A stretch of DNA of 52,888 nucleotides from Streptomyces natalensis ATCC 27448. Lineage in GTDB: Bacteria; Actinomycetota; Actinomycetes; Streptomycetales; Streptomycetaceae. This document shows, one piece after another, positions 26,349 to 36,401 of the stretch. The notes under the pieces are model-generated. The model worked only from the letters and a program-made list of their open reading frames with translations, had not been told where the DNA came from and searched no databases. Each line of letters begins with the position of its first letter. The first letter of the stretch is position 1. Made by a program: the position numbers and the translations under genes. The stretch spans positions 1 to 52,888 of the forward strand of contig NZ_JRKI01000035.1 of the NCBI RefSeq assembly GCF_000935125.1, in the 5' to 3' direction.

Positions 26349-27068
26349 GTGGGCCACGAGTTGACGTCGGATCTGGTGCCGTGGCAGGACCCCGGTGTTG
26401 CTGCCGCTTATGCCGCCGCTGCCCAGACCACGGCGCAGACGGTCGGCTACCTCGCGGTGTTCACGGCGCTGGGCCTGGCCGAGGGCAGAGTGGACGCACT
26501 GCTGGACATCGGGTGCGGGCCCGGATCGGCGGCACGAGCGGCGGCCCGGGCCTTCGGGGTGCATGTGTGCGCGGTCGACACCTCCCCGGCGATGCTGGAC
26601 ATCGCACACCAGCAGCCCCACCCGCTCGTCGACTACCAACTCAGCACCGACGGAACAGTGTCCTTCCTGCCGGATGCGTCGATGGATGCCTGCATGTGCT
26701 GCTTCGTCTTTGTCTGCATCGACAGCCGTACCCGACTGGGTGCCCTGACCGCCGGACTGCGCAGGGTCCTGCGCTCCGGCGCCCGTATCGCCGTGCTGGG
26801 CGCGGACCCGGACTCCGTCGGCACAGCGCACTTCGAGGGCTGGACGACCGCGCCGGGCCCGTACCGCGATGGCGAGAGGGTCCGCAGCCGGCTGCGGCGG
26901 CCGGACGGCAGGCACGAGGAGGTCACCGATGTCTTCTGGTCCCGCGCCACGTACCGGCAGGTACTTACGGAAGCAGGATTCCAGCGGGTGCGGGCCACCG
27001 TTCTGTCTGCTGCTGGGCAACCGCCCGGCAGCGGGAGCCTGTTCCTGGTGACCGGGCATTGCCCGTGA
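26349..27068 (+). CDS. Class I SAM-dependent methyltransferase
   Basis: A 239-residue methyltransferase. Motif I is LLDIGCGPGSAARAAA (about residues 51-66), followed by VCAVDTSPAMLDIAHQ and, downstream, GLRRVLRSGARIAVLGADP. The C-terminus has FWSRATYRQVLTEAGFQRV, as in small-molecule methyltransferases of the UbiE/ArsM-like broad group. The substrate is unknown. The start is GTG at 26349 with GGGGAAG upstream. It stands alone between the DUF397 gene and recombination debris. Confidence 0.85.
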   Translation: MGHELTSDLVPWQDPGVAAAYAAAAQTTAQTVGYLAVFTALGLAEGRVDALLDIGCGPGSAARAAARAFGVHVCAVDTSPAMLDIAHQQPHPLVDYQLSTDGTVSFLPDASMDACMCCFVFVCIDSRTRLGALTAGLRRVLRSGARIAVLGADPDSVGTAHFEGWTTAPGPYRDGERVRSRLRRPDGRHEEVTDVFWSRATYRQVLTEAGFQRVRATVLSAAGQPPGSGSLFLVTGHCP

Positions 27069-27584
27069 CAACCTTGTCCGAATCCTCGTGGCCCGGTCGA
27101 TCGAGGTGATCTATCCAGGCTTCGTCTGGGATTGCTGTGTGCGGACGGGCCGGTGACGGCGCCGGTGGACTTGACGCTGGTGGCCGAGCACCGGCGCGGG
27201 CACGGCGCCATGTACGACGCTTCACACCGGCCGCGGTCGCGGAACCGAGCGCACAGGCCGCGGGCGCCGGGTCAGGTCTGCTTCTGGACCAAGCCCGCAA
27301 TGCACGGCCAAGCGTGGTGCTACGGCCCTGTGCCGCTCGAAAAGTCGTCGCCGCACGTCACGCCGCACATCTGTACTCGTTGATCAGGCCACCGAGGATC
27401 CGGGTGCGTATCACTGTCTGATCTGCCGCGAGTTCTCCGCTGTAGCAGAAGGCGTGGGTGGGCTGCGGTGCAGTTGAGAGCGGGTTCACTCGATGGAGCG
27501 GGAACTTTGACGAATCATCGGGATTCCTGACTGCTTGGCGCGATTGTCGACGCACGGTCGGTTCCTCCGAACTCGGTGGTGTGG
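27069..27584. other. Intergenic with possible transposase debris
   Basis: At about 27134-27222 the plus strand reads DGPVTAPVDLTLVAEHRRGH, GAMYDA, which resembles the N-terminus of IS701-type transposases but is too short to be sure. The remainder up to the recombinase gene shows nothing recognisable. Confidence 0.4.
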
Positions 27585-28642
27585 ATGACTGTGGCAGTGG
27601 TGCGCTCGCTCGGCTCTCCGCGCCGCTTGGACACGGTGCAGGAGACCCAGGACTTTGAGCAGGAGATTGTCGACCAGTACCTGCTCGCCAGCCTCGGGGC
27701 CGGAGTCGATGACGCGCTTGGAGTTCGCCCGGTCGGTCGGCCGACCTCTGTGGACGGCGGACCCTGAGGACGCCGACCGGTTCCTGTGCGGTCAACGCAA
27801 GCTGGGGCTGGCGGGCAACACGGTGTACGGGAAGGCCGGGAGGATCGGCCGATTCTTCGACTTCGTGCAACTGCGCTATCAGGGCGACGTTTTGGCCCTG
27901 ACCGGCTACGCGGTGCAGCAGCCGATCGACGAGTTCAACCGTCCGGCCAAGCCGGACTACGGGGAGGAGCGGCTCCCTCCCAGTGCTTCCGAAGTCGTGC
28001 ATTTGTTCACTTGCTGGGGGGGCTTGCCTCCCCAACGTACGCAAGTACCTGCCGGCGGCGCGGAACTACATGGCCGCCTCGCTGTGGCGGCGTATCGGGT
28101 TGAGGATCAACGAGTCGCGGATGCTCGATCTGCGCGACTGGCGGCCGGACCTGGGTGACCACGGCAAGCTGCACGTCCGCTTCGGCAAAGGCAGCCGCAA
28201 GCGAGGCCCCAAGCCTCGCGTCGTACCCGGCATCAACGCGGTCGACGACCTCATGGGCTGGTGGCTCACCGACGTCCGCCACCAGTTCGGCGACGACTGG
28301 CGCAACCCGGACGCTCCGCTGCTGCCCAGCGAGAGACGCGACCCCCATACCGGCTTGTGCGGGCGGGTCACCGACAACCCGCTCCGCCAGGGGCTGGCCA
28401 GAGCAGTGCAGCCGTGGCTTCCGGACTGGGACGGGCGCCTTACCCCGCACGTCCTGCGGCACTTCTGCGCGTCTTCGTTCTACCTGAATGGCATGGACCT
28501 CAAGGCAATTCAAGAAACCCTTGGCCATGAGTGGCTTTCCACCACGACCCGGTACATACACGTCCGTAGTGACCATGTCAAAAGCGCGTGGGCGTCGTCG
28601 AACGACCGCGTCTCGGCCCGGCTGCTGAACGGAAGGAAGTGA
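27585..28642 (+). pseudogene. Tyrosine recombinase, first gene of a recombinase trio (frameshifted)
   Basis: The protein reads in three frames. The N-terminal piece is VRSLGSPRRLDTVQETQDFE, QEIVDQYLLASLGAGV. The SAM-like domain piece includes ADRFLCGQRKLGL to QQPIDEFNRPAKPDYG. The catalytic piece runs from LPNVRKYLPAARNYM to the stop: RIGLRINESRMLDLRDW (first Arg), RFGKGSRKRGPKPRVVPG, TPHVLRHFCASSFYLNG (H-x-x-R), GHEWLSTTTRYIHV (H and the Tyr nucleophile). All catalytic residues survive. One extra G in the G7 run at 28016-28022 breaks the frame, and a second shift lies near 27710. The next gene starts 5 nt after the stop. Confidence 0.85.
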
Positions 28643-28646
28643 TCGT

Positions 28647-28964
28647 GTGCGCTGGAACCTACGGATGAAGGCCGCGGAGCGGGGCATCTGGAAGTCCGCG
28701 GAGTTCAGGCGGCGCCTGGCGGAGGCCGGGCTGGAGATCAGCGCGGGGAAAATGTCGGGACTGTGGACGGGAACACCCACCACGATCCGGCTGGACGACC
28801 TGGACGTGATCTGCGCGGTACTCGACTGCGAGCCCACCGAACTGCTGATCCGCGAGCCGGAGAAGGTCGCGGCCCTCCGTCCGGTCAAGCCGGAGGCCCA
28901 GGAGGCCACCAGTGGCCTGCCCGTGCCACGCCTGGGCCGCAACCGAACGACACCACCGGCATGA
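28647..28964 (+). CDS. Xre/Cro-type helix-turn-helix protein of the recombinase trio
   Basis: A 105-residue DNA-binding protein: MKAAERGIWKSAEFRRRLAE, AGLEISAGKMSGLWTGTPTT, IRLDDLDVICAVLDCEPTEL form a five-helix Xre domain, followed by a 35-residue flexible tail. It starts with GTG 4 nt after the recombinase stop, with GGAAGG upstream, and its TGA overlaps the ATG of the next gene. The position between two recombinase-like genes suggests a directionality factor or regulator of the trio. Confidence 0.85.
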   Translation: MRWNLRMKAAERGIWKSAEFRRRLAEAGLEISAGKMSGLWTGTPTTIRLDDLDVICAVLDCEPTELLIREPEKVAALRPVKPEAQEATSGLPVPRLGRNRTTPPA

Positions 28965-30702
28965 ACGAACCCCGCTCCTGCCCCCGGTGCCTGGTGCGGC
29001 CGGTGATGCGCAACAACGTCGACTACTGCCACCTGTGCCACCCCGACGGACCCGTGAAGCCGCCACCATGCCGACGTTGTGGCACCACGGACAACTACTT
29101 CAGCGCCGGACTGTGTCTGTGGTGCCACCCCGGCCGCCCCTTGATGGCTTCCTCCTGCCCGGATTGCCTGGCCTGGGGCGTCTACGACCAGTCGCGTGGC
29201 ACCTGCCTGGCCTGCCGAATGTTTCGCAAACGCCACCCCGACAGGAAGCCGTGCCGGATCTGCGGCCATACCGCCGCACTGATGGCGGGCGTCTGCCGCC
29301 TTTGCCGTCGCCAGGCCCGCCTGGTCCAACGAGACCTGCACCACAACAAGCTGGACCTTGACGGCTCCAACCGCCATGGCCAGCAACTGTTTTTCGGAGA
29401 CTGCGACCGCAGAGTCCGCCTCTCGGTGCCTCTGGCGGTCCGCGAGCAGCAACGCCGGCCCAAGCCCGCCGGCCCCGCCTTCGGCTGGCCGCTCCGCCCA
29501 GCCACCCACCGCCAACTGCTGCTGTTTCAGCCGGAGCGGGACTGGAAGACGGTCCGGCCGGGCCGTCTGCCTCCGCCCGTCGACACCGAGCTGGCCGCCG
29601 CGCTGACGTTCTTCGCCCGGGAGCACGCGGCACGACTGGGCTGGACCAGATTCATCACCACCAGGGTCTGCGCCACGCTGCGATGCGCCGTCGCTCTGCA
29701 GGACACACCGGGGGCCGCGATCAAGGCCAGCGAGCTGCGGCTCTTCACCAAGCCCGGCTTGCCGGTCAAACACGCTCTGGCCGTCCTGGAGGGCGCCGGA
29801 TTCCTCGACGACGACCGTGTCCGCAACACCCTGGAGACCTGGTTCACCGAGCAGACCGCCGAACTTCCCGAGCCGATGCGGGACGAACTGCGCACCTGGC
29901 TGACCACCTTCCACCACGGTCGCACCACGCCACCCCGCTTCAAGCCCAGGCGCGCCCAAACCGTCCGGAACTACAGCCAGCCCATCATCGCGATGGCCCA
30001 GCAGTGGGCGCCGACCCATCCGTCGCTGCGAGAGATCACCAGCAGGACATCCTCGACGCCCTGCCGGCCGAAGGATCGGCACGCGGGGAGGCCATCACCG
30101 CCGTCCGCGCACTCTTCCGCGTACTCAAGGCCCTCAAGCTCGTCTTCAAGAACCCCGCCACGAAACTGGGCTACGTGCTCGTCACGCGCCTCCCACAGCA
30201 ACTCCCTCCTCAGGAGCTGGAGTTGCGTCTCCTCGACGCGGACCCAACGCGGGCCGCGCTCGGTGCCCTGATCGCCTTCCACGCGCTGACCGTCAAGGAC
30301 CTTCGCGAGATCCTGCTCACCGACGTCCGCGACGGCCGGCTCCGCCGCGGCGACCGGGTCATCCTCCTCGCCGCTCCCGTACGCGAAAGGCTGGCGGCCT
30401 ACCTCGGGTTCCGAGCACGGCAATGGCCGCACACCGCCAACCCCCACCTGTTCATCAACGGCCAGACCGGATACCACACCGAGCCAACCAGCAACGTCTG
30501 GGCGACCGGCGTCCTTGGGATCTCGGCACAGGCCATCCGCGAGGACCGCATCCTCGACGAGGTCCTCGCCACCGACGGCGACATCCGTCGTGTCTGGGAC
30601 CTCTTCGGCATGACCAGCTGGGGCGCCCGCCGATACATCGAGGCCGCCGAACAGCACCACGCCCCCGAGCCCCGGGCGAAGGCCCCGCCCGAGGACACAT
30701 GA
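28961..30702 (+). CDS. Large zinc-finger, tyrosine-recombinase-like protein (one frameshift)
   Basis: This protein of about 580 residues has three parts. Residues 1-125 hold eight C-x-x-C pairs (CPRC, CHLC, CRRC, CLWC, CPDC, CLAC, CRIC, CRLC), suggesting four zinc ribbons. A helical middle follows. The C-terminal 200 residues (LIAFHALTVKDLREILLTDV, GDRVILLAAPVRERLAAYL, WDLFGMTSWGARRYIEA) resemble a tyrosine-recombinase catalytic domain without a clear H-x-x-R or Tyr nucleophile. One C appears lost at about 30041, shifting the frame between SLREIT and QQDILDALPAEG. The ATG overlaps the Xre stop by 4 nt. I know similar trios in actinomycetes, but no established function. Confidence 0.75.
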
Positions 30703-30773
30703 GTTGCCCGGAGTCCTAAGCGGACCCGGTGAAGTGCGCTGCTGATTCCGTGAGACCGCCGGTGAGGTCACGT

Positions 30774-30813
30774 CATCGGCCCCGGCGTGCCCAGGTCGGC
30801 GCCGGGGCCGATG
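30774..30813. terminator. Hairpin between convergent genes
   Basis: A perfect 14-bp stem (CATCGGCCCCGGCG / CGCCGGGGCCGATG) with a 12-nt loop lies between the zinc-finger gene and the convergent lectin-like gene. It could terminate both. Confidence 0.8.
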
Positions 30814-30855
30814 TTGCCAGCACTACACGAAGGGATTCCCGCGCCGCGCTACGCG

Positions 30856-32142
30856 CTATGGCATGTATTCGTGCTGCGCCTGGGCGAGGCGGTGTCGGGC
30901 TTCGCGGTATGCCTCCTGGGCCTGCTCAGTTCCGGCGGTGTTCTGGGCGTTGGCTTCTGTGGCCGTCTTGTACGCCTGGGCGGCCTGTGCGAGGTCACGG
31001 ACCGCGTCCTCGTACCGCTGCTCCAGTCGGAGGTCGTCGCGGAGGGCCGCGAGCGCCACCGGTACGCCGGCAGCTGCGATACTCGCATTGTTGCGGCCGA
31101 GCTCCCACTTCACCAGGTACGGCGGCGTGGGGTGGAACGTGTAGACCAGCTTGGGCGTGCCGTCGCCCTCCAGGTCCTCTTTCTTCTCCTGGAAGGCATC
31201 CGCGGACGCGGTCGTGTCGTCGGGTGTGAGGGTGAGCGTGCCCTTGGCGACGTCGTCGTCGCGCTCAAGCGGCGGATCGCTGTCCTTGAGACGGACGTCG
31301 AGGGTGAACGCCTCGTCATCGCCGAAGGCCACGTCCCCGAGGGCCACCCCGATCGGAGACCGGTCCCCTGCTGACTTGCCGGGTCCCCAGTAGATGGCCG
31401 TGGCGTCCTTCTTCACCGGCACGTCGACGCTGCGGCCTTCCATGCTGGTGGTCGCTTCCAGCCCGATGGTGAACAGCTCGACGGATGTGGTCTCGTTCGT
31501 GTCGACCAGAGCTGTGGTCCGGTCTTTATAGGTCACCTTGACCGATCCGTACACTTCGATTGTCTTGTCGCCGGTGTCGTCGCCGTAGCTGTCCAACTCC
31601 AGTCGCTGCGCGATGGCTTGGTAGCTGATCGTGGTGTGGTCCTCCGGCAGGGCGGGGGTCGGCTCGAAGGACCACCAGGCGAAGCCGGCGGCACCCTTGG
31701 CCGGATCGTTGTACTGCTCCAGCAGCTCACCCGGTTCCCTGCTGTATCCCCGGACATTCAGATACAGGCCGCTCTGACGGTTCTCCAGGGCGTAAGTGCC
31801 TGCCTCCGGACCCTCTTTGAGCCGCCAGCTTCCACTGGACACCGAGTTGGGATCCGCCTTCACCGACAGCGGCCCCGTCTCCTCCCACATCGGCCACTGC
31901 TCCACCAGGGCGGAATTGCTGGTGCTGTGGCTGCTCACATGCAGATACAGGCCGCTGTGCAGGTTCCGCAGATGGTAGCCGTCTCCCGCCCTACTCAGCC
32001 GCCACAGCTGGCTGCCCCACCTCTCCTTGAGCTCCCGCTGCTCGATGTGTGCCGAGTTCGCCGTACTGCCTTCGCTCACGGTCATGTACAGACCGCTCGT
32101 CTTGTGCTTGATGAGATAGGTGCCCTCAGCGGGAACGCCCAC
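30856..32142 (-). CDS. Beta-trefoil (RICIN-like) lectin-type protein
   Basis: A 428-residue protein. The N-terminal 130 residues have three trefoil-like repeats: GTYLIKHKTSGLYMTVSEGS, then YHLRNLHSGLYLHVSSHS, then YALENRQSGLYLNVRGYS. The middle (ISYQAIAQRLELDSYGDDTG, IEVYGSVKVTYKD) is beta-rich and unassigned, with calcium-like acidic segments. The last 75 residues are a helical coiled coil rich in Ala and Gln. There is no signal peptide. GTG at 32142 was chosen because CAGGAGGGACA precedes it; the frame stays open upstream only by running into an IS630 relic. It may bind carbohydrate; its biological role is unknown. Confidence 0.8.
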   Translation of the reverse strand: MGVPAEGTYLIKHKTSGLYMTVSEGSTANSAHIEQRELKERWGSQLWRLSRAGDGYHLRNLHSGLYLHVSSHSTSNSALVEQWPMWEETGPLSVKADPNSVSSGSWRLKEGPEAGTYALENRQSGLYLNVRGYSREPGELLEQYNDPAKGAAGFAWWSFEPTPALPEDHTTISYQAIAQRLELDSYGDDTGDKTIEVYGSVKVTYKDRTTALVDTNETTSVELFTIGLEATTSMEGRSVDVPVKKDATAIYWGPGKSAGDRSPIGVALGDVAFGDDEAFTLDVRLKDSDPPLERDDDVAKGTLTLTPDDTTASADAFQEKKEDLEGDGTPKLVYTFHPTPPYLVKWELGRNNASIAAAGVPVALAALRDDLRLEQRYEDAVRDLAQAAQAYKTATEANAQNTAGTEQAQEAYREARHRLAQAQHEYMP

Positions 32143-32264
32143 TGTCCCTCCTGAATGTGTATGCCGGAACCCCTCTTGGTGATCGAGTGTAGTCGTGTGA
32201 TTCCGTTGCGTGATGGCAACTTTCGGCCGTCCTCGATCCTTCATCGGTGCCGGCGTGGCAGATG

Positions 32265-32730
32265 GCTTGAACTGAAGGGCCTGGGTGAGGTCCGGCATCG
32301 GTCTTCGGATGCGGTCTCGCTGCCGCACCGTCGCCCGGTCGGCGGCCTCGTAGGCGGCGTCAAGGCTGGTCTGGGTGCGCCGCGGGTAGTCCTCGTGTTT
32401 CGCTGTGCCCCAGACGTGTTCGAAATCGTTCAACTCCGGGCTGCGCGGCGGCAGGTAGAACAGCTCCACCCCAGTCTTCGCCAGTTGCTCGCGACGGCCA
32501 TTGAGCGCCCTGGTCACGTACGCCGCGACGTTGTCCAGCAGCGTGCACGGCCTGGATCCCCGCCACACATGCAGCGCAGGGCCGACCGCAGCCAGGCCCA
32601 AGTGCGGCAGCCCCGTCGGCCAGCCGTGCGCAGGGGAACTCCAGAAGCACCTCCGCGTCGAGCTTCCCGCGCGCTGCCAGACCAGGCCCGGTTCGACGCC
32701 GACGATCTTGACGTCGAGCACGTTGACGCG
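32265..32730 (-). pseudogene. IS630-family transposase remnant
   Basis: Minus-strand frames give VNVLDVKIVGVEPGLVWQRA, then after a shift LLDNVAAYVTRALNGRREQL, AKTGVELFYLPPRSPELNDF, EHVWGTAKHEDYPRR, the catalytic core of IS630 transposases (D-N-V then L-P-P-x-S-P-E-L-N-x-x-E). The N-terminal half and the C-terminal stop are missing. It lies directly upstream of the lectin-like gene, and its frame runs into that gene. Confidence 0.8.
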
Positions 32731-32764
32731 GCGGTTCGTTGCGCGAACTCCGACACCAGAAGCC

Positions 32765-33897
32765 CTACCGGTACCAGGATGAGCCTGGGTTCCCACCAGA
32801 CGGCCCGTCAGTATTCACGAACTCACGGGCTATCTTGCGGGTGTCGAGGTCATGCACCGTGGCGGGCTGTTCGTGAGCCTCGGGTGGTAGCTGGTGCCGG
32901 GCCTGGTGGGGTCGGTGCTCGTTGTGGTGCCGCTTGTATGCGGCACGGACCTCACGAGCATGGGCCTCGTTCGCGATGAGGACGTGGTCGAGGACCTCGC
33001 GCCGGATGCTGTCGATGATCCGTTCGCAGTGAGCGTTCATCCGAGGAGCTCGCGGCGCACTCTTGAGGATCCCTATGTCCTCGGCCCGGAAGACGCCGTC
33101 GAACGCCTCGCCGTACTTGCTATCACGGTCACGCAGCAAGAAGCGGAGGGACTCCATGCGTTTGCCCAGGTCGACGGCGAGATTCCTCGCCTGCTGCACT
33201 GTCCAGTCCCGCGTCGGGTGAGCGGTGATCCCGGCGCTGTGCAGGCGCCGGGTACCGTGCCCGAGGAACGTCGGCGCGTACAACCGCCCACCCAGCACGG
33301 TGTCGATGTGGAAGAAATCTGCCACCATGACGCCCTCGGCTTGGACGGTGAGGAACTCACGCCAAGTCGGGCCGGAACGACGCGGCGCCGGGTCAACACC
33401 CGCGGTGTTCAGGATCTCCCAGACCGTGAAGGCGGCAATCTGGTGCCCGAGTCGGGCCAACTCCCCCTGGATCCGCCTGTGTCCCCACCTCGGATTCTCC
33501 TGGGCCAGCCGCAGGACGAGCGTCTTGACCGCTGCTCGGGCAGGCAGGCGTCCGGTGCACCGACGCGCGCTGTAGTCCCCCTTCGCGCCAATGAACCTGC
33601 GGTGCCAGGCGAGCAGGGTGCCGGGGTGACCGGGAAGACCTCGCGCCAGCGTCGTCGGGGTATCAGCGCGGACAGCACGGCGAACCAGAACCGGTCGGCG
33701 GGCTCGTAGCGGACCGGACCGGCCAACTGCCGGCGCAGCACCCCCTTCTCGTGCGGCAGCACCAGCAGTTCCGTGTCCTTCGCTGCCTCCCTCCGGAGCA
33801 GTACCGACGGTATGGACAGCAGCTTCCGAGCCACCTTGTACAGCAAGGACACGATCACGCGGACATGGTCCCAGTGGACCCACCGCACCCCGCTCAC
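32765..33897 (-). pseudogene. DDE integrase-type transposase, one frameshift
   Basis: Two frames join into a transposase of about 370 residues with an rve-type catalytic core. The first piece is VRVIVSLLYKVARKLLSIPS to RRRWREVFPVTP. The second is GTLLAWHRRFIGAKGDYSAR to the stop, with WGHRRIQGELARLG, then VADFFHIDTVLGGRLYAPTF, the second aspartate in RFLLRDRDSKYGEAFD and the glutamate in NAHCERIIDSIRREVLDHV. One C seems to be missing near 33620. The extreme C-terminus (EFVNTDGPSGG) is unlike relatives. No terminal inverted repeats could be assigned. Confidence 0.8.
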
Positions 33898-34167
33898 CTG
33901 CGGCGACGACTTTTCGAGCGGGACAGGATCGAGGCTTAGAGGAGCTCACCGCAGCAGGCCAGTTTCAGGAAGACTTCGTGGATGTCGTCGCGGATCTCGC
34001 AGCGGATCCGCAGCGGCGGAAGCCGTGGATCCAGGCGTGCCTGAGCGCCTGTGCCCGTCTCACTTGCCCGACGGGCGCACCACTAGCGTGCCCGAGGCCG
34101 CGTAGCATCCGAACATGGAGAGCCCGGCCCGTTTCAACGCCGAACCGACTTCGTTCCTGGAGACGAT
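33898..34167. other. Intergenic, no firm gene
   Basis: A short plus-strand frame (QFQEDFVDVVADLAADPQRR, KPWIQACLSACARLT) has normal composition and may be debris of another mobile element, but I cannot identify it. Confidence 0.3.
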
Positions 34168-34728
34168 ATGAGCAGCGCCCTTCTCGTGATGGACGTCCAA
34201 CAGGCCATCGTGGACATCGCCGACGACGGCTCCGGATACCTGCCACGCCTACGCAGGGCGATCGACGGGGCCCGGGCAGCGAACATACCCGTGATCTACG
34301 TGGTCATCGCCTTACGTCCCGGATTCCCGGAAGTCGGCACGCGCAACAAGGCGCTCACTGCCATCGCACGGGCCGGCCTCTGCGTCGAGGGCGCCCCAGG
34401 CACCGAGATCCACCCCGAGGTCGCACCCTACCCAGACGACGTGGTGGTCACCAAGAGGCGGGCGAGCGCGTTCTCGGGCAGCGATCTCGACGTAGTGCTG
34501 AGGGCACGCGGCATCGACAGCCTCGTGCTCACCGGCATCGCCACCAGCGCTGTGGTGCTGTCCACCCTGTGCCAGGCGAACGACCTGGACTTCGGCCTCA
34601 CCGTCCTCCCCGACGCCTGCCTGGACACCGACCCAGAGGTGCACCGGGTCCTCATCGAGCGACTGTTCCCGCAGTGGGCGGAAGTCGTCACCGTCGACGA
34701 CTGGCTCAAGACGATCGCACCTCAATAG
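34168..34728 (+). CDS. Isochorismatase-fold protein without the usual cysteine
   Basis: A 186-residue isochorismatase-family protein. The catalytic aspartate is in LLVMDVQQAIVDIA (Asp9) and the lysine in VVVTKRRASAFSGSDLD. The cis-peptide region reads LVLTGIATSAVVLSTLCQAN, where cysteine hydrolases of this fold place their nucleophile; here that position is Ala or Ser. It is therefore unlikely to be a classical amidase and may be an isochorismatase-like enzyme or an evolved binding protein. The ATG at 34168 has a GGAGA upstream. Both neighbours are mobile-element debris or unrelated genes. Confidence 0.88.
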   Translation: MSSALLVMDVQQAIVDIADDGSGYLPRLRRAIDGARAANIPVIYVVIALRPGFPEVGTRNKALTAIARAGLCVEGAPGTEIHPEVAPYPDDVVVTKRRASAFSGSDLDVVLRARGIDSLVLTGIATSAVVLSTLCQANDLDFGLTVLPDACLDTDPEVHRVLIERLFPQWAEVVTVDDWLKTIAPQ

Positions 34729-34967
34729 CGGCAGACCAGGTGGACAACACGGGCGGTCGACTCCGGCGGGCCGCCTGGCTTCGCGGGATGGCCGGCCGGG
34801 ACATCGACGGGATGCACGCGCACCGGTCGGCCACCCCGCACGGCTCGCCAGCGTGATCGGCCGGCTGTACCACTGCCTCCAGCAGCGGTGGCTTTTCGAC
34901 GAAGGCACGGCCCTCCCCCACCGCACTCGGGATCGCGGCATGACGAGCGAGACCCCTGAGGTGTCTG

Positions 34968-35708
34968 TCACGACTGCCAGACCGTGCCGCGCCGCTCGTA
35001 CTCCAACAGGGCCTCCAGCTCCACCGCGAGATCGGACCCGACCTCGCGCTGCACCAGCCATAGGGCCAGGTCGAGCCCCGAAGTGACGCCGCCCGACGTG
35101 ACCAGATCGCCGTCGTCCACGACGCGGGCGTCCTTCACGATGCCGCCCTCCTTGACCAGCTCCTGCTGGGCCAAGTGGTGGGTCGTGCAGGAACGCCCTT
35201 GGGTGAGTTTGGCAGCGGACAAGAGCATGGCACCGGTACACACGGAGGCGATCGTCAGCCCGGTCTGCACAGCTGATGCCAGGGCCCGGGGCAGGTCACC
35301 CCGCTTGATCTCTTCCGTTACACCGGGCCCCTCGCGGTTCCAGCCGCCTCCGGGCACGAGAAGGATGTCGGTGGACTCGGGAGACCAGCCCGAATCCACC
35401 ACGATTCGCGTGCCGTGGGCGGCCGTGACGGTGCGGGGTCCGCCGAGCGCCGCATACGTCATCCGGACGGCGTCCTCCCGGAGGTACCCCACTGCCGAGA
35501 AAACCTCGTACGGACCAATGAAGTCCTGCTCCTCGGCCCCGTCGAACAACACCGTCTGTACCCGCAGCGCACTGTCGCCCGAAGCACCCGGCCCCCTGGA
35601 GGCCTTCGTGGGGTACTGCTTCCCCGCCGCTGCGGCACCGCCGCCGACCCCCGAGGCACCTGCTTCCGCGGGCACTGTGGCAGGCATCCGTGGATTCCTG
35701 TTACGCAC
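34968..35708 (-). CDS. DJ-1/PfpI family protein
   Basis: A 246-residue DJ-1/PfpI protein preceded by a Gly/Ala-rich N-terminal stretch of about 40 residues. Core motifs are VLFDGAEEQDFIGPYEVFSA, the acid of the nucleophile elbow network, then ILLVPGGGWNREGPG and the nucleophile Cys in TIASVCTGAMLLSAAKL, followed by CTTHH. This resembles isonitrile hydratase and related GATase-like enzymes. GTG at 35708 is chosen because AGAGGAGGAGACA lies immediately upstream. It is unpaired with any regulator. Confidence 0.85.
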   Translation of the reverse strand: MRNRNPRMPATVPAEAGASGVGGGAAAAGKQYPTKASRGPGASGDSALRVQTVLFDGAEEQDFIGPYEVFSAVGYLREDAVRMTYAALGGPRTVTAAHGTRIVVDSGWSPESTDILLVPGGGWNREGPGVTEEIKRGDLPRALASAVQTGLTIASVCTGAMLLSAAKLTQGRSCTTHHLAQQELVKEGGIVKDARVVDDGDLVTSGGVTSGLDLALWLVQREVGSDLAVELEALLEYERRGTVWQS

Positions 35709-35751
35709 TGTCTCCTCCTCTTTGGGCCTGACGTTTGTGGCAATCGCGAGG

Positions 35752-36064
35752 TCAGCGCGCCATGCGCATTTCGTCGATGCAGCGCAGCCCGGTCGTGCGC
35801 AGGTTATCGATGACGATGGTGGTCGAGGATGAATCGGAAGAGCGCGTCGTGGCCTTCGGAAAAGGAGCCGCCGCGCCTGTCGGCTTCCAGGGCCGCCTCC
35901 CACGCGGCTGCCGGGGAACTTTCGAAGAGCCCCCATATGGCCGACAGGCAGGTCCGGGGGGAGCGAGGCGGTGGACGAGTTCGTGCAGGGCACGCCTCTC
36001 CTGGAACAACGAGTTGCCCGGCGTGCGGGTCGGCCGCAATCCTCGGCTGCTGCGCCGACTTCAA
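35752..36064 (-). pseudogene. Unidentified protein remnant
   Basis: Minus-strand frames give RTPGNSLFQERRALHELVHR, LAPP, then in another frame GLFESSPAAAWEAALEADRR, GGSFSEGHDALFRFILDHHR, then LRTTGLRCIDEMRMAR. The pieces have natural composition and could be one small helical protein broken by two frameshifts. I do not recognise the family. Confidence 0.3.
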
Positions 36065-36401
36065 CCGGACTGGGACGGGTTCACGGTCCCCCGCGACATG
36101 AAATCGTCAGGTGGCGTCGGAAGAAAGGAAATTCTTACGGGTGGTCCGTGGCGGAACCGTGCGGCTTGCAGATACGTTTCAGCGAGTGATTCGTGGACGA
36201 ATTTCAATTTCGTCGACCTTCCGGTGCATGTCGCAGGCGGTAGCTCGATCGGGTTGCCTCGCGGCCAGTCGCGAAGGTAGGCATGCAAGACGCCCTAAGC
36301 TCGGCCGAGTTGACCGCGCAATGCCCTGATGGGGACTCTCTCGGTAATCGTGCGGTACGGCATTCGCATGTCTTCCTGAATGAAGGGTCACGGGAGCCGA
36401 A
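36065..36401. other. Intergenic, likely promoter region of the dipeptidase gene
   Basis: GC content is lower than average (for example 36160-36220 with TTTCAATTTCGTCG). No gene is recognised. Confidence 0.4.

Noticed and set aside
30856..32796. A single 646-residue minus-strand protein joining transposase and lectin-like regions
   Set aside because: The open frame crosses from IS630 debris into the lectin-like gene. A GTG with a strong ribosome site at 32142 and the change in domain content mark the true start.
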